Source: Aliarcobacter cryaerophilus (GTDB lineage Bacteria; Campylobacterota; Campylobacteria; Campylobacterales; Arcobacteraceae). From it: DNA of 64,000 bases. This document shows positions 26,871-34,639 of this stretch, one piece after another; positions within the stretch are counted from its first letter, which is position 1, and each line of letters starts with the position of its first letter. The position numbers and the translations under genes are program-made. The notes below the pieces were generated by a model. That model was not told where the DNA came from, did no database searches, and saw only the letters and a list, made by a program, of their open reading frames with translations. Location: positions 1,116,001 to 1,180,000 of the forward strand of contig NZ_CP060694.1 in the NCBI RefSeq assembly GCF_014352935.1, read 5' to 3'.

Positions 26871-26978
26871 CTTATGGCGAGAGAGTAGAGGAATCGAACC
26901 TCTCACGGCGTTTACACAAAAACCGTCAATCAGGGTTGAAGCCTGTGGTGCTCACCAGATACACAAACTCTCCATAAG
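26871..26978. repeat. Inverted repeat flanking tRNA-Sec
   Basis: CTTATGG at 26871-26877 and CCATAAG at 26972-26978 are perfect 7-base inverted copies at the two ends of the tRNA. In the precursor the 5' leader could pair with the CCA end and trailer. Whether this matters for processing is inference. Confidence 0.6.
26875..26974 (-). tRNA. selC: tRNA-Sec (anticodon TCA)
   Basis: Next to selA-selB. On the minus strand the anticodon TCA (26937-26939) lies in loop CTTCAAC; a T-arm AGAGG-TTCGATT-CCTCT and an encoded CCA end (26875-26877) are clear, and a long variable arm (ACGG...CCGT with TTT...AAA inside) is present, as expected for Sec. The 3' acceptor strand ACTCTCTC pairs best with TGGAGAGT (26974-26967), which leaves a U-C mismatch at the outermost pair and a G-U next to it. 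Starting at G 26973 would shift the helix out of register. So the 5' end is uncertain by one base. Confidence 0.9.
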
Positions 26979-26986
26979 ATTAAAAT

Positions 26987-26992
26987 AGTATA
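26987..26992 (-). promoter_or_regulatory. -10 box for tRNA-Sec
   Basis: Minus-strand TATACT, 13 bases before the tRNA 5' end. It shares four bases with the oppositely directed TATAAT of selA. Confidence 0.45.
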
Positions 26993-26994
26993 AT
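26989..26994 (+). promoter_or_regulatory. -10 box for selA-selB
   Basis: Plus-strand TATAAT, 32 bases before the selA ATG. Overlaps the tRNA-Sec -10 box on the other strand, so the two promoters compete for the same bases. Confidence 0.5.
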
Positions 26995-27026
26995 AATACT
27001 CTTTAAAATAGTATAAAAGGTCTATA

Positions 27027-28376
27027 ATGTTACTAAAATCCATTCCAAAGGTTGATAAGTTTATCACAAACAAAGCTTTTGAAGGATTATCAAAAACTTT
27101 AATAACAAAAATCACAAAAGAAGTTTTAGAAAATCTGAGAGTTGAAATATTAAATAAAAAGATAGATAGTTTTGATGAACAAACTCTTATTTCAAATGTT
27201 TTAAGAAAGTACGAAAATCTTACACAATCTTCACTAAAACCAGTTATAAACGCAACTGGAATTATTGTGCATACAAACTTAGGAAGAAGTTTGCTTGATG
27301 AGAGCCTATTTAAAAATGCAATAACAATAGCAACATCTTATAATAATCTTGAATATAGTTTAGAAGAGGGAAAAAGAGGAGAGAGATACGAACACATCAC
27401 AAAATCTCTACAAGCACTCACTTCTTGTGAAGATGCTTTGGTTGTAAACAACAATGCAAGTGCTGTTTTTCTAATCCTTAATACATTTTGCAAAAATAAA
27501 GAGGCAGTTCTTAGCCGTGGTGAACTTGTTGAAATTGGTGGAAGTTTTAGAGTTCCTGAAGTTATGACTCAAAGTGGAGCTATATTAAAAGAGATTGGAA
27601 CTACAAATAAAACTCACCTAAGAGATTATGAAAATGCTATAAATGAAAATACAGCTATGCTTATGAAAGTTCATAAATCAAACTATAGTATTGAAGGGTT
27701 TTTTAGTGAAGTTAGCTTTGAAGATATATCAAAACTAGCACAAAAAAATGGCTTAATAGATTATTTTGATATGGGAAGTGGACATATTTTTGATTTACCT
27801 TTTAATTTAAGCAAAGATGAGCCATCTATTCTTGAGCTTATGAAATCAAATCCAAGTCTGCTTAGCTTCTCAGGAGATAAACTTCTAGGAAGTGTTCAAG
27901 CTGGAATTATAGTTGGGAAAAAAGAGTTAATAGCAAAATTGAAAAAAAACCAACTCTTAAGAATGTTAAGAGTTGATAAAATTACTTTAGCACTTTTAGA
28001 AGAGAGTTTGAATATCTATTTAAAAAATGAGTTAGATAAAATTCCAACTTTAAAAATGCTAAATACAAAGCTTGAAGTTTTAGAAAAAAGAGCAAATATT
28101 TTAAAAAATAGTATAGATAACTTTATAAAATGTGAAGTAATAAAAAGCTTTACAATGGTTGGAGGAGGAACAACTCCAAATAAAAAAATCCCTACTATTG
28201 CTTTAAGCCTTGAATATAAAAACCTAAAAGCAAATGAGATAGAAAAAATTTTAAGAAAAAATCTAATCATAAGTAGAATTGAAAATGACAAAGTACTGCT
28301 TGATTTTAGAACAATATTAGAAAAAGATATAGCTAATATTGAAGATATATTAAAAAAAGAGTTTAAAAATGTCTAA
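27027..28376 (+). CDS. selA: L-seryl-tRNA(Sec) selenium transferase
   Basis: SelA converts seryl-tRNA(Sec) to selenocysteyl-tRNA(Sec) using selenophosphate and PLP. The PLP lysine is Lys285 in FSGDKLLGSVQAG; NATGIIVHTNLGRS and EYSLEEGKRGERY are typical SelA stretches. 449 residues. AAAAGG precedes the ATG. It overlaps selB by eight bases and diverges from tRNA-Sec, so the machinery is complete except for selD, which is not in the window. No selenoprotein gene with an in-frame TGA was found here. Confidence 0.96.
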   Translation: MLLKSIPKVDKFITNKAFEGLSKTLITKITKEVLENLRVEILNKKIDSFDEQTLISNVLRKYENLTQSSLKPVINATGIIVHTNLGRSLLDESLFKNAITIATSYNNLEYSLEEGKRGERYEHITKSLQALTSCEDALVVNNNASAVFLILNTFCKNKEAVLSRGELVEIGGSFRVPEVMTQSGAILKEIGTTNKTHLRDYENAINENTAMLMKVHKSNYSIEGFFSEVSFEDISKLAQKNGLIDYFDMGSGHIFDLPFNLSKDEPSILELMKSNPSLLSFSGDKLLGSVQAGIIVGKKELIAKLKKNQLLRMLRVDKITLALLEESLNIYLKNELDKIPTLKMLNTKLEVLEKRANILKNSIDNFIKCEVIKSFTMVGGGTTPNKKIPTIALSLEYKNLKANEIEKILRKNLIISRIENDKVLLDFRTILEKDIANIEDILKKEFKNV

Positions 28377-30198
28377 TATTATAATTGGAACTGCTGGTCA
28401 TATTGACCATGGAAAAACTGCACTAATTCGTGCTTTAAATGGTTTTGAAGGTGATAGCACAAACGAAGAGAAACAAAGAGGAATAACAATAGATTTAAGC
28501 TTCTCAAATCTTACAAGAGCTGAGAGAAATATTGCATTTATAGATGTTCCAGGTCATGAAAAACTTATTAAAAATATGATTGCTGGAGCTTTTGGATTTG
28601 ACTATGTAATGTTAGTTGTAAGTGCTAAAGAGGGTCTTATGCCACAAACTATTGAGCATATTGAGATTTTATCACTTTTGGGAATAAAAAATCTTATTTT
28701 AGTAATTACAAAAAAAGATTTAGTAGATGAAAAAACATTAAAAGAGCAAGAGAAAAAAATTGTAGAGTTTTTAAATGAGTTTGAATTTAATATCAAATTT
28801 ATAAAAGCTGTATCTATTTATGATGAAAAATCTATTGAAGATTTAAAAAACACTCTATTTACAATATCAAATAGCACAAAAAATGAAGAAAACTTTTTTA
28901 GATTTTATGTTGATAGAGTATTTAGTGTAAAAGGTAGTGGAACAGTTGTAACAGGTACAGTTTTAGGTAAAAAAATTGAGCTTGAAGAGAAGGTTTTTAT
29001 TCCTCATTTGCAAAAAGAGACAAAAATAAAAAATATTCAAGTACATAATCAAAACGCAATAGAAGCAAATATTTCAAATAGAGCTGCACTAAATCTATCT
29101 TCAGTTGATATAAACTCACTTCAAAGAGGAGATATTATTACAAAAAAGGGGTTTTTAAGAGGTTTTGATACAATTGATATCTCTTTTAAGTGCTTAAAAA
29201 ACAAAAAACTAAACCATAATCAAACATACACTTTGTTTATTGGAGCTAAAAAGATAGATGCAAAAGTTCTACTTTTTGACTCTTTAACATCACTTGAAGA
29301 TGGTTTTGCAACACTAAAAATGGATGAAAAGATATTTACTGTTTTTGGAGAAAAAGTTATTTTAAGAAGTGCAAATGATACTATTTGTGGTGGAGTTATT
29401 TTAAATCCAATATATGACCCAATGAATAAAAATCAAAAAAGAGATCTTTTGAAAAATCTTTATAAAAGAGATTTTAAAAATGCTTTTAAAATACTTTTAG
29501 AAGCTCATAAAAGAGGTTTAGGAGTAGTATCTTCAACTCAAAGATTTGCTCTAAGCCATGATGAGTCTTTAGAGTTTGCAAACTCTTTAGAAGATGTTTT
29601 TGTAGATAAAAAAGAGCTAGTTATCTATCCAATTAAAACAAAAGATGAGATAGTTGAATTTATAAAAAATATCTATATAAAAAACTCTTACGCCCTACTT
29701 TCAAGCTCATCAATAAATTTAAGAGTTCCTTGGGCTAGTATTGAGTTTATAAATAGTGCTTTAGATGATTTGGTACAAAATGGCTTTTTAGTAAAAGAGG
29801 GGCAACTTTATAAAAATGCAAATATAAAAGAGGATATTACAAAAGAGCTTGAAAATATATTTTTAGAACGATTAAAAAGTGAAGATATAACGCCAACAGC
29901 TCCTTATAATATCTATGATGATTTAGATATAGATAGAAAACTTGGAGATGATATTTTAAAATCACTTACAGCAAAAAAAGATGTAATAAGGCTTCAACAC
30001 AATCTTTTTATTCATAGCCAAAGTTTAAATAAGATTATAAAATCTATGAGAGAGATTATAAAAGAAGATGGTTTTATAGAGATTTTTAACTTTAAACAGA
30101 GATTTGATTTAAGTAGAAAATATCTTGTTTGTTATTTGGACTATTTAGATAATTTTAGTGATATCAAAAAAGTTGAAAATAGAAGAGTTTTATCTTGA
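28369..30198 (+). CDS. selB: Selenocysteine-specific elongation factor SelB
   Basis: An EF-Tu-like GTPase that brings Sec-tRNA to UGA codons marked by SECIS hairpins. G-motifs: GHIDHGKTALIRAL, RGITIDLSF, DVPGHEKLI and ITKKDL. The second half (residues about 370-609) forms the winged-helix domains that bind SECIS RNA, for example LVIYPIKTKDEIVEFIKN and FIEIFNFKQRFDLSRKY. 609 residues, normal for SelB. Overlaps selA; followed by a strong hairpin. Confidence 0.96.
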   Translation: MSNIIIGTAGHIDHGKTALIRALNGFEGDSTNEEKQRGITIDLSFSNLTRAERNIAFIDVPGHEKLIKNMIAGAFGFDYVMLVVSAKEGLMPQTIEHIEILSLLGIKNLILVITKKDLVDEKTLKEQEKKIVEFLNEFEFNIKFIKAVSIYDEKSIEDLKNTLFTISNSTKNEENFFRFYVDRVFSVKGSGTVVTGTVLGKKIELEEKVFIPHLQKETKIKNIQVHNQNAIEANISNRAALNLSSVDINSLQRGDIITKKGFLRGFDTIDISFKCLKNKKLNHNQTYTLFIGAKKIDAKVLLFDSLTSLEDGFATLKMDEKIFTVFGEKVILRSANDTICGGVILNPIYDPMNKNQKRDLLKNLYKRDFKNAFKILLEAHKRGLGVVSSTQRFALSHDESLEFANSLEDVFVDKKELVIYPIKTKDEIVEFIKNIYIKNSYALLSSSSINLRVPWASIEFINSALDDLVQNGFLVKEGQLYKNANIKEDITKELENIFLERLKSEDITPTAPYNIYDDLDIDRKLGDDILKSLTAKKDVIRLQHNLFIHSQSLNKIIKSMREIIKEDGFIEIFNFKQRFDLSRKYLVCYLDYLDNFSDIKKVENRRVLS

Positions 30199-30220
30199 TA
30201 AATAATTTATAAATATTGAG

Positions 30221-30248
30221 TTTTATAAAGCCAAAAGGCTTTATAAAA
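30221..30248. terminator. Bidirectional terminator between selB and torA-like gene
   Basis: A perfect 12-base stem: TTTTATAAAGCC (30221-30232) and GGCTTTATAAAA (30237-30248) with an AAAA loop. It lies between convergent genes, and the T-rich stem ends serve both strands. Confidence 0.72.
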
Positions 30249-30253
30249 ACTTA

Positions 30254-32734
30254 TTAAGGCTGTTTAAAAATAGATATATCTTTAGCTTTTTTTGTATATT
30301 TTTCAATATTTACCAAAGCAGTATTTGAGCTATTTCCATTTGCTAGTTTTGAAGTTGGAATATCTTTTGTAAGAACATTAACATTTCCATTTAAACAAAT
30401 TGTTCCTATTTTTCCTCTTTCAAGAGGATCATACCAAGCACCTTCATCAACTCTTACAACTCCTCTTCTAATATCATCTGTAATAACAGCTCCAGCTAAT
30501 ATTTCACCTCGTTTATTGTAAACTCTTACAATATCTCCATTTTTTATACCCTTAGCCTTTGCATCTTTAGTGTTTATAAAAATTGGTTCTCTATTTGAAA
30601 CTGCATACTTATCTCTTAAGCTTGTGTTGTTTAATTGCGAATGGAGTCTATGATTTGGATGAGAAGTAATTAAAGCAAACTCTGCATCTTTATTTTTCAT
30701 TCCCAACCACTCATCTGGTTCAAACCAAGATGGATAAGCTTTGCAATCATCATAATTCATAGATTCTATTTTTTTTGAATATATCTCAATTTTACCAGAA
30801 GGAGTTCCTAAAGGTTCTAATATTGGATCTTCTCTAAAATCAGAATATCTTACAAATTCACTATTTTCTTGAGGAACTTCAAAAGTTATAGGTCTATTCT
30901 CTCTCCAGAAATCTTCAAAAGTAGGAATTTTTGTTCCTGCTTTTTCCATTTGAGTATAAGCTTGATTATAAAATCCTTTTATCCACTCAAGCGGTGTTTT
31001 ATTTTGTGAGTACTCTTCAAAAACTCCAAACTCTTTTGCTAAATCACAAAATATTTCATAATCATCTTTTGCTTCATTTTGCTTTTCTACTGCTTGTTTC
31101 ATTGGAACTATATTTAAATTTGAGTAATCTCCAGTCATTGTAATATCATCTCTTTCATAACTTGTAGTTACTGGCATTACAATATCAGCCATTCTAGCAG
31201 TAGGAGTCCAGAAAATTTCATTAACAACAATAGTTTTTGGTTTTCTAAAAGCTTTTACTAAAGTATTTGTATCTTGATGATGAACAAGTGGATTTCCACC
31301 TACCCAATAAACAAAATCAATATCAGGATAAGTTATTTTACTTCCATTATGATCTATTACCTTACCAGGATTTAATAAAGCATCTGCAATTCTAGCAACA
31401 GGAAAAGAGAATTTAGCAGTTTTTTCAAGCCAAGAAGAACCACCTGTATTTTGTGTAGAATTAACAGTTGAAGTTATCCCACCTATCTTTCCACCTTTTG
31501 TAGTTGGAGTACCACCATTTGAATAATGATATGAAAATCCAAAACCTCCACCTGGAAGTCCAATTTGACCTAGCATTGAAGCTAAAGTCACTATCATCCA
31601 GTGAGTTTGTTCTCCATATTGAGCTCTTTGTATTCCCCAACCAGCCATAATCATTGTTCTATTTTCATACATTAAAAGTGCTAACTCTTTTATAGTTTGT
31701 TCATCTATTCCAGAAATCTTTGAAGCCCATTTTGTATCTTTTACGATATTGTCTTCTTTTCCTAGAATATAATCTCTAAATTTATCAAATCCTTCAGTGT
31801 ATTCATCTAAGAATTTTTTATCATAATTATTTGTTTGTAATAACTGGTATGCCATTCCTAACATAAATGCTACATCTGTTCCTGGAATTATTGGTATCAA
31901 TTTTGCATTTAAATATGTACAAGTTTCATTTTTTTCAGGGTCTATACATATGATTTTTTTATTTGATTTTTTAAGTTCTTGAAGATATTTAAAACCTTGT
32001 TCATCTGTTGAAGTCCAAGCAATTTTTAAAGTACGCATTAAGTTAGCACCCCAAATTACTATAACTTTTGAATTTTCTAAAACCACTGGCCAAGAAGTTT
32101 GTTGCTCATACACTTCAATTGTACCTAATACATGAGGCATAATAACCTGAGCAGCACCAGTTGAATAATCACCCAAAGAGCCTGTAAATCCGCCAATACT
32201 ATTCATAAATCTATGCAATAAAACTCTTGAGTTATGCATATTTCCACTACTTTTCCAACCATAACTTCCAGCAAAAATACCTTCGGCACCTCTTTCATTT
32301 TTTGTTTTTTTAAGTTCTGTTGATATTAATTTAATAGCTTCTTCATAAGATACTCTTACCCATTCATCTTTTCCTCTTAGTTCTGGTTTTGAATTATTTG
32401 GATTTTCTAAATAAGATTTTCTAACCATTGGATACTTGATTCTATCTTTGGCATAAACTAAATCTTGTGTATAGTACTGTAAAGAGTTATAAATTTCAGA
32501 TGTTTTTTGATATGGCTCAGATTTTATAATTTTTCCATCTTTTAATGTAAGTTTTAACATACCCCAGTGAGCAGCTGTTAAAATTTCTCCATCTTTTATT
32601 AAAGTTGTAGAAAAATTTGATACAGTAGAAGCTAAAAGATTTGATCTACTTGATACAACATCAACAAAAGGAACAGCCGCAAATAAAAGTGCTACTTTTA
32701 AAAAACTTCTTCTTTTTTTATCTATATTTTTCAT
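30254..32734 (-). CDS. Periplasmic molybdopterin TMAO/DMSO-type reductase (TorA/BisC-like)
   Basis: The N-terminus KKRRSFLKVALLFAA is a Tat signal. The body is a DMSO reductase family enzyme: GSYGWKSSGNMHNS near residue 150, and GDYSTGAAQ with Ser191 as the likely Mo ligand, which marks the serine group (TorA, DorA, BisC). 826 residues, and no N-terminal Fe-S motif, as in TorA. It reduces TMAO and/or S-oxides with electrons from the cytochrome encoded just upstream. This pair matches, from memory, Cj0264c/Cj0265c of C. jejuni. Depends on tatBC (this window) for export. Confidence 0.9.
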   Translation of the reverse strand: MKNIDKKRRSFLKVALLFAAVPFVDVVSSRSNLLASTVSNFSTTLIKDGEILTAAHWGMLKLTLKDGKIIKSEPYQKTSEIYNSLQYYTQDLVYAKDRIKYPMVRKSYLENPNNSKPELRGKDEWVRVSYEEAIKLISTELKKTKNERGAEGIFAGSYGWKSSGNMHNSRVLLHRFMNSIGGFTGSLGDYSTGAAQVIMPHVLGTIEVYEQQTSWPVVLENSKVIVIWGANLMRTLKIAWTSTDEQGFKYLQELKKSNKKIICIDPEKNETCTYLNAKLIPIIPGTDVAFMLGMAYQLLQTNNYDKKFLDEYTEGFDKFRDYILGKEDNIVKDTKWASKISGIDEQTIKELALLMYENRTMIMAGWGIQRAQYGEQTHWMIVTLASMLGQIGLPGGGFGFSYHYSNGGTPTTKGGKIGGITSTVNSTQNTGGSSWLEKTAKFSFPVARIADALLNPGKVIDHNGSKITYPDIDFVYWVGGNPLVHHQDTNTLVKAFRKPKTIVVNEIFWTPTARMADIVMPVTTSYERDDITMTGDYSNLNIVPMKQAVEKQNEAKDDYEIFCDLAKEFGVFEEYSQNKTPLEWIKGFYNQAYTQMEKAGTKIPTFEDFWRENRPITFEVPQENSEFVRYSDFREDPILEPLGTPSGKIEIYSKKIESMNYDDCKAYPSWFEPDEWLGMKNKDAEFALITSHPNHRLHSQLNNTSLRDKYAVSNREPIFINTKDAKAKGIKNGDIVRVYNKRGEILAGAVITDDIRRGVVRVDEGAWYDPLERGKIGTICLNGNVNVLTKDIPTSKLANGNSSNTALVNIEKYTKKAKDISIFKQP

Positions 32735-32737
32735 ATT

Positions 32738-33319
32738 TTACTCCATATCTTTTGCATGTTTTTGTAAGTATTGAACAACCAAATAGTTCTCTTCTTTTGT
32801 AATTGCAGTTCTACTAAGCATTGATTTCATAACGCTTGGCCAAAGATTTGCTGTAAACTCTTTTTTGTCGTGAGCACTATGGCAAATTCCACAATTATTT
32901 TTATAAAGTTCATCTGCTTTTGTATATAAAGAGTTTAAATCTTTTGTAAGATTATCTTTATCAATAAACGCTATTATCTCTAGTTTTTTAAAGTTTTCAA
33001 ACTCTTTATCTTCAACTTTTTTAGAAGAGACTACATCAAAATTACTAGTTTTTGATAATCCAGCAACTAAAATTCTATTTTTATAACTATAATATAAAGC
33101 AAACTCCTCTTTATCTTTAGCAAAACCACTTATTTTTACTTTATATCTACCATCAACTTCATCCAAAACCTCTATTTTTGATGTAGGTAAAAGCCTTCCT
33201 TTAATATCACTACTTTTTGAATTTTCATATAAATTCTTTACAGAACCTACATACCAATCTTCACTTGAAAATAAGCTTGTAGTTATAAAAACTAAAGCAA
33301 ACATAACATACTTATTCAT
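32738..33319 (-). CDS. Monohaem cytochrome c partner of the TMAO/DMSO-type reductase
   Basis: A signal peptide (YVMFALVFITTSLFSS), a region of about 100 residues without a known domain, then a CGICH haem motif near residue 143 (NNCGICHSAHD) with a C-terminal methionine-bearing segment (WPSVMKSMLSR). The ATG at 33319 has AGGAGG seven bases upstream and gives a clean signal; an upstream ATG at 33340 does not. 193 residues. Stops three bases before the reductase start; the two are one operon, and it should deliver electrons to the reductase. Confidence 0.88.
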   Translation of the reverse strand: MNKYVMFALVFITTSLFSSEDWYVGSVKNLYENSKSSDIKGRLLPTSKIEVLDEVDGRYKVKISGFAKDKEEFALYYSYKNRILVAGLSKTSNFDVVSSKKVEDKEFENFKKLEIIAFIDKDNLTKDLNSLYTKADELYKNNCGICHSAHDKKEFTANLWPSVMKSMLSRTAITKEENYLVVQYLQKHAKDME

Positions 33320-33361
33320 AGATACTCCTCCTTTATGCATTATTTAATAGTTTCGAACCTG

Positions 33362-33367
33362 ATTATA
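33362..33367 (-). promoter_or_regulatory. -10 promoter box of the cytochrome-reductase operon
   Basis: Minus-strand TATAAT in GTATAATCAGG, 43 bases upstream of the ATG. Confidence 0.45.
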
Positions 33368-33455
33368 CTCTTAAAAAATTAATTAGTAAATATAAAACTA
33401 AAGTATATTTTGATTTAAATTTAATATAAATATCTAATTTTTATTCATTATAAAA

Positions 33456-33635
33456 TTAGTTACTTTTTTCCATAAGATTTGTTTTTTTACACCTAGGACA
33501 AGGATTTCCAGGATTTGAGTAGCAAGAGTAGCAAAACATTGTAGTACAAGTTTCACATGTAAGCTTACAATGTTTGCAGACATAAGTTTTTTCTCTTTTT
33601 CTTTTCTCTTTTTTTCTAAATAACCAATTAAACAT
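33456..33635 (-). CDS. Small protein with four CxxC motifs (59 aa)
   Basis: The frame is 59 residues: a basic N-terminus (FNWLFRKKEKRKREK) and then eight cysteines at 20, 23, 27, 30, 35, 38, 46 and 49, in four CxxC pairs (VCKHC, CETC, CYSC, CPRC). This suggests two zinc sites, zinc-ribbon like; binding of iron-sulfur clusters is a less likely alternative. AAGGA lies about five bases before the ATG and a -10 box is at 33660-33665, so it is a stand-alone gene. I do not recognise the family. It occupies most of the gap between the cytochrome and tyrA. Confidence 0.8.
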   Translation of the reverse strand: MFNWLFRKKEKRKREKTYVCKHCKLTCETCTTMFCYSCYSNPGNPCPRCKKTNLMEKSN

Positions 33636-33659
33636 AGCTATCCTTTTTAAATAAAAAGG

Positions 33660-33665
33660 ATTATA
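33660..33665 (-). promoter_or_regulatory. -10 promoter box of the four-CxxC gene
   Basis: Minus-strand TATAAT in AATATAATCC, 25 bases before the start codon. Confidence 0.45.
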
Positions 33666-33704
33666 TTTAATCTTTTTTACTTATAAGATGATATATATCA
33701 AAGC

Positions 33705-34535
33705 TTATAATATTTCATGTAAACTATTTGCTTTTTTCATCCAATTTTCTAAATCTTCATATCTCTCATCTTCAATCATTTTCTTAGCTTCATTCATTTG
33801 ATCTTCAAAAGATTTAATACTTTCTAGCATATTTTCTCTATTTTGCTTAAAAATATCTCCCCACATTCTTGGGCTTGATTTTGCAATTCTACTCATATCT
33901 TTAAATCCTCCAGCAGCAAGTGCAATAATCTCTTTTGGATTTTGATGACTCATAACAGTATTTGCTAATGAAAATGATATTAAATGAGGTAAATGTGATA
34001 TGTAACAAGCATTTACATCGTGTTCATGACTATTCATAACCACAATTCTCATGCCTATTTCTTGAAAAATTTTAAAAGCTTTATTAACATGCATATTTGC
34101 ATTATCTTCCAAATCACATAAAACTACAGTTTTCCCCTCATATAGATTATCAATTGCAGCTTTTGGTCCATTTTTCTCTGTTCCTGTCATTGGATGTGCT
34201 GCTATAAAATTTTTTCTTATTTTAGGAGGAATATTTTTTACAATATACTCTTTAGTTGAACCCATATCTATAATAGTTGTTTTCTCATTTATATCTAAAA
34301 AATTAGGAAACATAGAAATAATAGCATCAACAGGAATAGATAAAATAATAACGTCTGAAACTTTTTTTAAAGTTTCCAAATCAACAAGCTCATCAACAAG
34401 TCCTAACTCTTCTATCTCTTTTCTATTTTTTTCACTATTTGTAAATCCATAAACCTTTTTTGAAATACCATATCTTTTAACAGCCTTTGCCAAAGAACCA
34501 CCCATAAGCCCTAAACCAATAATTCCAATGTTCAA
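33705..34535 (-). CDS. tyrA: Prephenate dehydrogenase
   Basis: NAD-dependent oxidative decarboxylation of prephenate in tyrosine synthesis. The Rossmann start IGIIGLGLMGGSLA, then AAHPMTGTEKNGPKAA and HEHDVNACYISHLPHLISF with the catalytic histidine, are all typical. 276 residues, a monofunctional enzyme without chorismate mutase or ACT domain. Has its own promoter; diverges from bamA. Confidence 0.95.
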   Translation of the reverse strand: MNIGIIGLGLMGGSLAKAVKRYGISKKVYGFTNSEKNRKEIEELGLVDELVDLETLKKVSDVIILSIPVDAIISMFPNFLDINEKTTIIDMGSTKEYIVKNIPPKIRKNFIAAHPMTGTEKNGPKAAIDNLYEGKTVVLCDLEDNANMHVNKAFKIFQEIGMRIVVMNSHEHDVNACYISHLPHLISFSLANTVMSHQNPKEIIALAAGGFKDMSRIAKSSPRMWGDIFKQNRENMLESIKSFEDQMNEAKKMIEDERYEDLENWMKKANSLHEIL

Positions 34536-34565
34536 ATTTAACCTTTTTTTAGTAATTTTGCCAAA

Positions 34566-34571
34566 ATTATA
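34566..34571 (-). promoter_or_regulatory. -10 promoter box of tyrA
   Basis: Minus-strand TATAAT in GCTATAATTTTGG, 31 bases before the ATG. Confidence 0.5.
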
Positions 34572-34639
34572 GCTTACTTTAGATTTATATAAACTATATT
34601 TCGGTATATTATTGCTTTATTTTGACAACAAGGACATTT

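Noticed and set aside
30254-32734. A selenocysteine TGA in the molybdopterin reductase, because selAB lies next to it
   Set aside because: The frame has no internal TGA; Ser191 is the likely Mo ligand, so this is not a selenoprotein.
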